Below are positions 21,051 to 26,850 of a stretch of 26,850 nt of DNA, one piece after another. Below the pieces are notes generated by a model that saw only the letters and a program-made list of their open reading frames with translations, did no database searches and was not told the origin of the DNA. The stretch's first letter is position 1. Each line of letters starts with the position of its first letter. The stretch lies in NCBI GenBank assembly GCA_004352715.1, contig SCFE01000043.1, positions 850,862 through 877,711 on the forward strand, given 5' to 3'. The translations under genes were made by a program, and so were the position numbers. Source of the stretch: Hofstenia miamia. Taxonomy: Eukaryota; Xenacoelomorpha; Acoela.

Positions 21051-22050
21051 NNNNNNNNNNNNNNNNNNNNNNNNNNNNNNNNNNNNNNNNNNNNNNNNNN
21101 NNNNNNNNNNNNNNNNNNNNNNNNNNNNNNNNNNNNNNNNNNNNNNNNNNNNNNNNNNNNNNNNNNNNNNNNNNNNNNNNNNNNNNNNNNNNNNNNNNNN
21201 NNNNNNNNNNNNNNNNNNNNNNNNNNNNNNNNNNNNNNNNNNNNNNNNNNNNNNNNNNNNNNNNNNNNNNNNNNNNNNNNNNNNNNNNNNNNNNNNNNNN
21301 NNNNNNNNNNNNNNNNNNNNNNNNNNNNNNNNNNNNNNNNNNNNNNNNNNNNNNNNNNNNNNNNNNNNNNNNNNNNNNNNNNNNNNNNNNNNNNNNNNNN
21401 NNNNNNNNNNNNNNNNNNNNNNNNNNNNNNNNNNNNNNNNNNNNNNNNNNNNNNNNNNNNNNNNNNNNNNNNNNNNNNNNNNNNNNNNNNNNNNNNNNNN
21501 NNNNNNNNNNNNNNNNNNNNNNNNNNNNNNNNNNNNNNNNNNNNNNNNNNNNNNNNNNNNNNNNNNNNNNNNNNNNNNNNNNNNNNNNNNNNNNNNNNNN
21601 NNNNNNNNNNNNNNNNNNNNNNNNNNNNNNNNNNNNNNNNNNNNNNNNNNNNNNNNNNNNNNNNNNNNNNNNNNNNNNNNNNNNNNNNNNNNNNNNNNNN
21701 NNNNNNNNNNNNNNNNNNNNNNNNNNNNNNNNNNNNNNNNNNNNNNNNNNNNNNNNNNNNNNNNNNNNNNNNNNNNNNNNNNNNNNNNNNNNNNNNNNNN
21801 NNNNNNNNNNNNNNNNNNNNNNNNNNNNNNNNNNNNNNNNNNNNNNNNNNNNNNNNNNNNNNNNNNNNNNNNNNNNNNNNNNNNNNNNNNNNNNNNNNNN
21901 NNNNNNNNNNNNNNNNNNNNNNNNNNNNNNNNNNNNNNNNNNNNNNNNNNNNNNNNNNNNNNNNNNNNNNNNNNNNNNNNNNNNNNNNNNNNNNNNNNNN
22001 NNNNNNNNNNNNNNNNNNNNNNNNNNNNNNNNNNNNNNNNNNNNNNNNNN
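21051..22050. other. Assembly gap of exactly 1000 N
   Basis: There is no sequence information here. Any reading frame spanning it is an artefact. The left flank is a LINE 3' end and the right flank begins ATATATATGTTAC, similar to the 5' flank of the complete LINE copy, so the gap probably contains LINE sequence. Confidence 0.95.
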
Positions 22051-22073
22051 ATATATATGTTACAGTAAGAATA

Positions 22074-22252
22074 TGAAATTAGGAATTTGCGAAGTTGTAA
22101 TCTCATTTGTCTAATTTCATGAAAGCACTAAAATATTTTGATATTTCATGCATTTACTGAAATATACTGAAATTAACCTTAACACTAAGCCCAACCACAA
22201 CCCTCGAAATTTAATGATTATATTTAGGGTTTTCACCAAATTCCTAATTTCA
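22074..22252. mobile_element. 179-bp MITE with perfect 16-bp inverted repeats
   Basis: TGAAATTAGGAATTTG at 22074-22089 is repeated in perfect inverted orientation at 22237-22252, and similarity extends weakly inward (CGAAG against GTGAAA). The interior contains AT-rich sequence and a C-rich patch (ACACTAAGCCCAACCACAAC). No convincing target duplication of 2, 3, 4 or 8 bp is seen, so the superfamily is undetermined. Chance is unlikely for a perfect 16-bp match at this spacing. Confidence 0.6.
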
Positions 22253-22631
22253 CAATCTTAAAATAACATATAAATACATATATTGCAGTTAGTACCTATA
22301 TTTTGTACTCAACTATAATTTATTTTTTAAAATAGTCTTGACAACCTTTCATTGGGACATTTTGGGGGTCCCAGTGGGTTCATTGAACTAAAAATTTCTT
22401 CGCTATGACTACTTTTGATATGTTCACAATAAACATTATCGAATTTGTTAACTCTAAGTACACCTTTTTTAAATGTCATAATTATGTGATAAAGTTTGAA
22501 AAAATATTAATAATTCGTTCGTAGTTTTTGTCTAGGTCACTTGCATGACTGATTCTGTATTAAATAATACAAACCTTTCAGTTTTCTGTGGACTGCTTCA
22601 GAAATTTGGGTTAAATTTGAGAGTGAAGTGT
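22253..22631. other. AT-rich spacer, nothing identified
   Basis: It contains only a small G-rich patch near 22355-22380 (GGGACATTTTGGGGGTCCC). No gene is supported. Confidence 0.4.
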
Positions 22632-22639
22632 GCCCGTGT

Positions 22640-22880
22640 CAGTGGCGTACGAAAGGGGGACATGATGGAATGCCCCCTTCAGGTTTTCAAATTTGATTTC
22701 GAGTGGCTAAATCAAAAAATTTTGGTTAAAATATTGAAAAATTTAAAATCTAAGATGGTGAAATGCATTTTTTAGAGTATATTTTTTCAATATTTTAAAA
22801 AATTTTTCGCGGAGCTTCCCACCGTATTTGGTCATTACTAAGATGTCCCCTGGCAGAAACTGATCCTGCGTACACCCCTG
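22640..22880. mobile_element. 241-bp hAT MITE with near-perfect 8-bp target duplication
   Basis: The left end is CAGTGGCGTAC and the right end, read inward, is CAGGGGTGTAC (9 of 11). The flanking 8-mers are GCCCGTGT (22632-22639) and CCCCGTGT (22881-22888), 7 of 8 identical. The length and absence of coding capacity make it a MITE. A related, truncated copy lies at 17584. The open frame that begins at 22545 crosses its left boundary and is not a gene. Confidence 0.8.
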
Positions 22881-22888
22881 CCCCGTGT

Positions 22889-25431
22889 CACAATTTCAGG
22901 CAGCCACTGCCCAGTCATTTCACATATTTGACAACAATTGCACAGGGACAATGAGACCCTTATTGCATCATGTTGGTAAGTTGGTACCGAAATTCAGCAA
23001 CAGTCGCATCGTATTTTTTAGTATAAGAAAACTATAAATTCTATCATTATATTCATACCAAGGCTGTTGTGATGACAAATGCATGCATAACAATAGTATA
23101 GCCTTTTAAATGCCTATTATTTGCGTATAATAATTGATTAGAAGCCTCATCTGTGCCTAATGATAAAGAACGTTAGCAAATTTTCCGCAACATTTCTCTT
23201 GCCAAAATGCGTGATATTCTCAATCTAATTGATTAAATAGAAATCATTATTCGGGACTCTACCGGGCTGCAGAAATGCTGCGAACATTTTGCGTGGGCAC
23301 ATTTTACTTGCATATACAATTTAAATGAGCTTATAAACGACAATTTAATTAATGCAAGTTAAAAATTTTACAAGAAAACACTTATTCTGCTATGTAGTTT
23401 GTTGATAGATTTCCTTTTAAATTAGTATTTTTCGTACGAAGGTATACAGTAACACAATTAGTTCATTTACAAAAACTGAATATATGAAAAGTTCACAAAT
23501 TAGATAGGTACAGGCTATTTTCACTGTCAGTTAAGCTTGAATATAATATAGTTCAATTAATCTGCGAAGATCAGCTTACGCAATGAAGAAAACCTCTCGT
23601 GGTTCTCAGAATAATAACCCCCACTGATTTTGCTGAATTCTAATTTATTCTTTACACTGGAATCATGCAGTGTGCTAAAACTATACTAAAATTGTAAAAT
23701 TTATGTTTCATAAATTTGAATTATTGATATTTTGAGGGTTAGCATTATTATTTTCTGAATATTAATTGTAGCTTAACTGCAACCAATTCAATAATTATTC
23801 GATGCTAACAACCAATTACAATAACTTAATGTATGATCGAACAGTTGTGAATGAACAAGGCCTACTATAAACAGAAGGCCTTGGAATGAACCATGCGAAT
23901 CCGGATTTATTTATGTGAGACCAATGGCCTATGAAAATTTACAAAATCACGTGTAATAAATTTAAGGCTATATTACGGTTATTATAATGAACCGTAATCA
24001 ATACATGGTTTAGTACTCGTAGTATTGTAAATGTTTTGTTAAGCGAGATTTGATGTTCTGTATGTTTGTTAGATAATTTGATTGAAGCCATAAACATAAA
24101 GATAAATACACCTATGGGTTCATTTCATATCACATTATTTATTACTAAGTTTATCAAAATATACTGAAGTTCTTGTTTATATAACTTGGGGGAGTGTTGC
24201 TTGCTGCTAGACACTGTATTCAGCACATTTATAAATACAGCACGTGTTTTACTTTGTCCCCCCATGCCATTACACTCAAAACATGTAGACTGCATTGACC
24301 CAACACGCTATTTTGGATAAACCTTGATTGTGCCTTCAGATAAAATATGTAAACATTGTAACTTATATTCTTTATTTGATGTTCAATCATACAGTATAGC
24401 AAGTATATAAATGTAAACAAATTTCACTAGTTTTTCGAATTATATTAAGAGATTTTTGAAATATTTTATTTATAACTTTTAATTGGGTTTATAACAAATG
24501 TTTTTAATGCTAAAAGAACCTTGCTGAGAAACTTTTATTATACAGTAGTTGTAAAGCGCCTTTAAAGGAGAAAGAGAAGAAAGAATAGGCTGTATACAAA
24601 AATTATGCCCAACGCTTATTTTTCTTTAAGTGAAAGATGAACTTGATTGTTTAGCATATTAATAGATTATTATAAAATTCAGAGATTATATTTAATGAAA
24701 ATCATTTAGTTTTGCTGACCATAATCTATTCTAACTGTATTTTTGAACAATCCCATTAACAGCACAGATAAATTTCAAATTTTTAATGTATTTTCACTGG
24801 ATGTTAGAGAATAACTAACCATAAATGCTGTATTCGTATGAAAGCTACAAAGCTAGTTTGCTGCACTGGAAATACTTAAGTTATTTGCTCTGATAATTCT
24901 AAGTAAACGTTTCAATCAACACAATGCCACTAATGCATTTACTTGCATCAAAGGTTGAAATCTTTAAAGAAATCAACGCTATCTTTCTAGTTGTGAGACC
25001 TTATTAAGTAAAAATTTTCTACTTTGGAAAAGTGGAGCATCCGAACAAGCATAAGGAAAAATTGGATGCATATGAGCATAAATGTGGAGCATATCGACTT
25101 CTCAGAGATGCTTGTCAAAGTTTTAAAATTTGATCGCATGTCCAAAAAACATTTTTTTCGCAATGATACATCGCATGTTTCGATTACCCCAACTTAAACA
25201 GGACCGTCCATCCGGTTGAGTTAGATCCCAAGTTTCTCAGTGATTCACAACTTACGCTCAGATACACAATAAGCTTCTGTACATGAGCTAGTTGTAAGCT
25301 ATAGCAGGCATCTCAGATTAGTTTTTCATTGGTTCGAAATCCTTTTGCTACACATTTCCTTGTTAGTCAAAGTGGGAACTAACTGTAATTTAGTATAGAA
25401 CAATTCTTATGAAATCTAATACACTTTATTT
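22889..25431. other. Long AT-rich stretch with two small hairpins
   Basis: No gene was recognised on either strand. Two perfect inverted repeats are visible: CAAGGCCT/AGGCCTTG at 23856-23883 (12-nt loop) and ATTACGGTT/AACCGTAAT at 23972-23998 (9-nt loop). They are short and may be chance or remnants of old elements. The minus-strand frame 24229-24420 has no coding character. Confidence 0.35.
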
Positions 25432-26732
25432 CAGGGATCCAACATCTTCAACGCGATTAATCGAGATTAATCTAATTGATTAATCCATCGTGCTGGTCAA
25501 GTAGATTAGATTAATCGTAAACAGCATGCTCGATTAATCTAGATTATTCTAATTAAGTTGATGCTTATGCATTCAGTTGCGTGTTGTCATTTTCGGTTTG
25601 ATCTTATCTATGGCCACTATTCTTGTGTCATCAATGATCAATGACTTTACTCATTATTAGCAAAACTCTTATATATCATTGAGATTGGGCGAATATTTTA
25701 AATGAGTCATTAAAATTATTTATGTATGTACATCCATATAACCATGTATAATCATCTCATAATAAAACATGTATAATTTCAATGTATTTAGAAAGAGAAA
25801 TTCTATGCATGCAATCAATGCATTTTGTTTCCTGCATTTCATACATCAAATGATGCTATGAGGAATTCTTGATTTTCTACTTGCAAAACTTAACCAAATA
25901 TTTATATGTTTGAAATATTTGCTAAATGTATGGTATTTCTAAAGTCTTATAATATGATAAAGAAATTATATGTTGCTAAGTCAAACCTAGAAACATATAT
26001 GCTACTAAAACTTATAACTGTTCAACATAAAATAATTATCTGCAGTTTCTTTGATTTTTAACAAGAAATTTATTTCTTTAAAGAGTTCTTAAGATAAAAA
26101 TTTATATTCTTTAAAGATCTGTAATTTCTTTAATTTTATACAAGAATTGCGCATCTTTAAAGATCTTGAATTAAAAAATTACTTTTCTTTAAAGATCTGC
26201 AATTTCTTCAAAGATTTTAATGTAAATTGAAGTTTCTGCAAAGTTTTTAAAGATTTTTCAACTAGGGATGATTACAAAAGAAAACCTTAACACCGGGCAT
26301 AGAAGAAGAGCGTGATGATTAGGCATCTAACATACTTAGGAAGCGTAGGATGTCGCCTAATTCTATATATAAGAATCCTTGATTTTATCACCCCAGGTTG
26401 AGAGACTGTTCAGCAAACCTGGTTATGCTCTATTTCATTACCAAAATCGTTTATTACCCCTTAACTTAGAGATCAAAATATTTCTTTCCCTTAACAAGCA
26501 CATGTGAAGTAAAATGACTTCAGGAAATAATCTCAAATAACAATAATAGTTGATATTTTCTATTTTGAATATCTTTCCATTGACATATTGTATTTTGAAT
26601 ATTTTTAATCAGAAGGAGATTAATCGACGATTAATCGCGATTATTAATCTCCTGGCAGGAGCGATTACGATTAATCTATCGCCAAAATTTTTTTTCATAC
26701 GATTAATCGCGATTAAAATCTAACGATCCCTG
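25432..26732. mobile_element. hAT-like element with ATTAATCGCGATTAATC subterminal arrays
   Basis: The left end begins CAGGGATC and is followed within about 15 bases by GCGATTAATCG. The right end, read inward, also begins CAGGGATC and continues to CGCGATTAATCG. Behind both ends the word CGATTAATC/GATTAATCTA recurs many times (25456-25555 and 26618-26715), a degenerate array characteristic of some hAT families. The interior of about 1 kb shows no transposase frame. The 8 bases outside the ends (CTTTATTT and CTGTGGAA) do not match, so either the duplication has decayed or the ends come from two recombined copies. Confidence 0.65.
26074..26200. repeat. Cluster of TCTTTAAAGATCT palindromes
   Basis: The 10-bp palindrome TCTTTAAAGA, usually extended to GATCT or GATC, occurs four times (near 26076, 26109, 26154 and 26186) inside the hAT-like element, with intervening TTTCTTTRATTTT-type sequence also repeated. 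It is a degenerate tandem array of about 35-45 bp period. Confidence 0.55.
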
Positions 26733-26850
26733 CTGTGGAATATGGGCGTTAGTTTACTAATGCTTATGGCCAACGAGAAACAGCTTCTTCTTCAGCGTTA
26801 ACAATGGCTGCATACGGTTAGGTGAGACATGTAGTTATTACATTAAAATA
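26733..26850. other. Right edge, slightly GC-richer, no gene called
   Basis: The sequence AACAATGGCTGCATACGG near 26800 has a start-codon context and donor-like words follow, but the frame stops after five codons. It could be the edge of a host gene 5' end, and cannot be supported from this window alone. Confidence 0.15.

Noticed and set aside
20967-22106. 379-codon minus-strand open frame
   Set aside because: Almost all of it is the 1000-N gap; the rest is TTTA repeat translated as Leu-Phe-Ile-Tyr.
1-26850. tRNA, rRNA, CRISPR array or prokaryote-type operon
   Set aside because: No cloverleaf with a B-box-like GGTTCGAATCC word, no regular direct repeats with spacers, and no clustered same-strand coding genes were seen.
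26790-26850. First exon of a host gene at AACAATGGCTGCATACGG
   Set aside because: The frame stops after five codons and the donor-like word cannot be tested, because the window ends 40 bases later.

Overview
This is a non-coding, transposon-laden piece of an AT-rich animal nuclear genome, most probably an invertebrate. The evidence is long runs of about 70% A+T, TA and AAAT microsatellites, runs of N typical of a short-read scaffold, and only eukaryotic mobile elements: piggyBac, several hAT families and a CR1-like LINE. There are no operons, Shine-Dalgarno sites, tRNA or rRNA genes or CRISPR array. I cannot name the species. No intact host gene is visible.

Layout. At 1-329 a clean open frame runs off the left edge on the minus strand, with a GC-richer leader at 330-560; it looks like the start of a retroelement-type protein. 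At 821-2132 (minus) lies a decayed piggyBac transposase whose three catalytic-Asp motifs can still be read across broken frames. From 3.3 to 5.5 kb there are repeat-derived tracts, including a hAT element (4725-5538) with a perfect 8-bp target duplication. From 5.5 to 10.1 kb is mostly featureless AT-rich DNA with a short tandem repeat and one ambiguous GC-richer patch. At 10314-13989 (minus) is a broken CR1-like LINE: ORF1 with a PHD-type zinc finger, coiled coil and RRM-like part, and ORF2 with AP endonuclease, reverse transcriptase and Cys-containing C-terminus. At 14434-17581 a 3.1-kb non-autonomous hAT element, with a perfect 8-bp duplication, sits inside the tip of an older hAT MITE and contains a further inverted-repeat element. 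At 20.6-21.05 kb there is a coding-like minus-strand relic and a second LINE 3' end running into a 1000-N gap. At 22.07-22.88 kb there are two MITEs. At 25432-26732 is a hAT-like element with an ATTAATCGCGATTAATC-type subterminal array.

How it fits together. The window is a nested record of transposition. Each hAT family has its own degenerate, GC-containing subterminal motif (GGATCCGA, ACCGG, GGGCCGGGC or CGATTAATC) behind a CAG-starting terminal repeat. None of the elements here encodes a complete transposase, so they depended on enzymes made elsewhere. Two N gaps are flanked by identical 151-bp and 144-bp copies and are best read as unmerged contig overlaps, not biology. I found no convincing new functional system. 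The best leads are the nested hAT stack, the motif-per-family pattern, the unexplained 179-bp MITE with perfect 16-bp inverted repeats, and two unidentified coding-like minus-strand segments.
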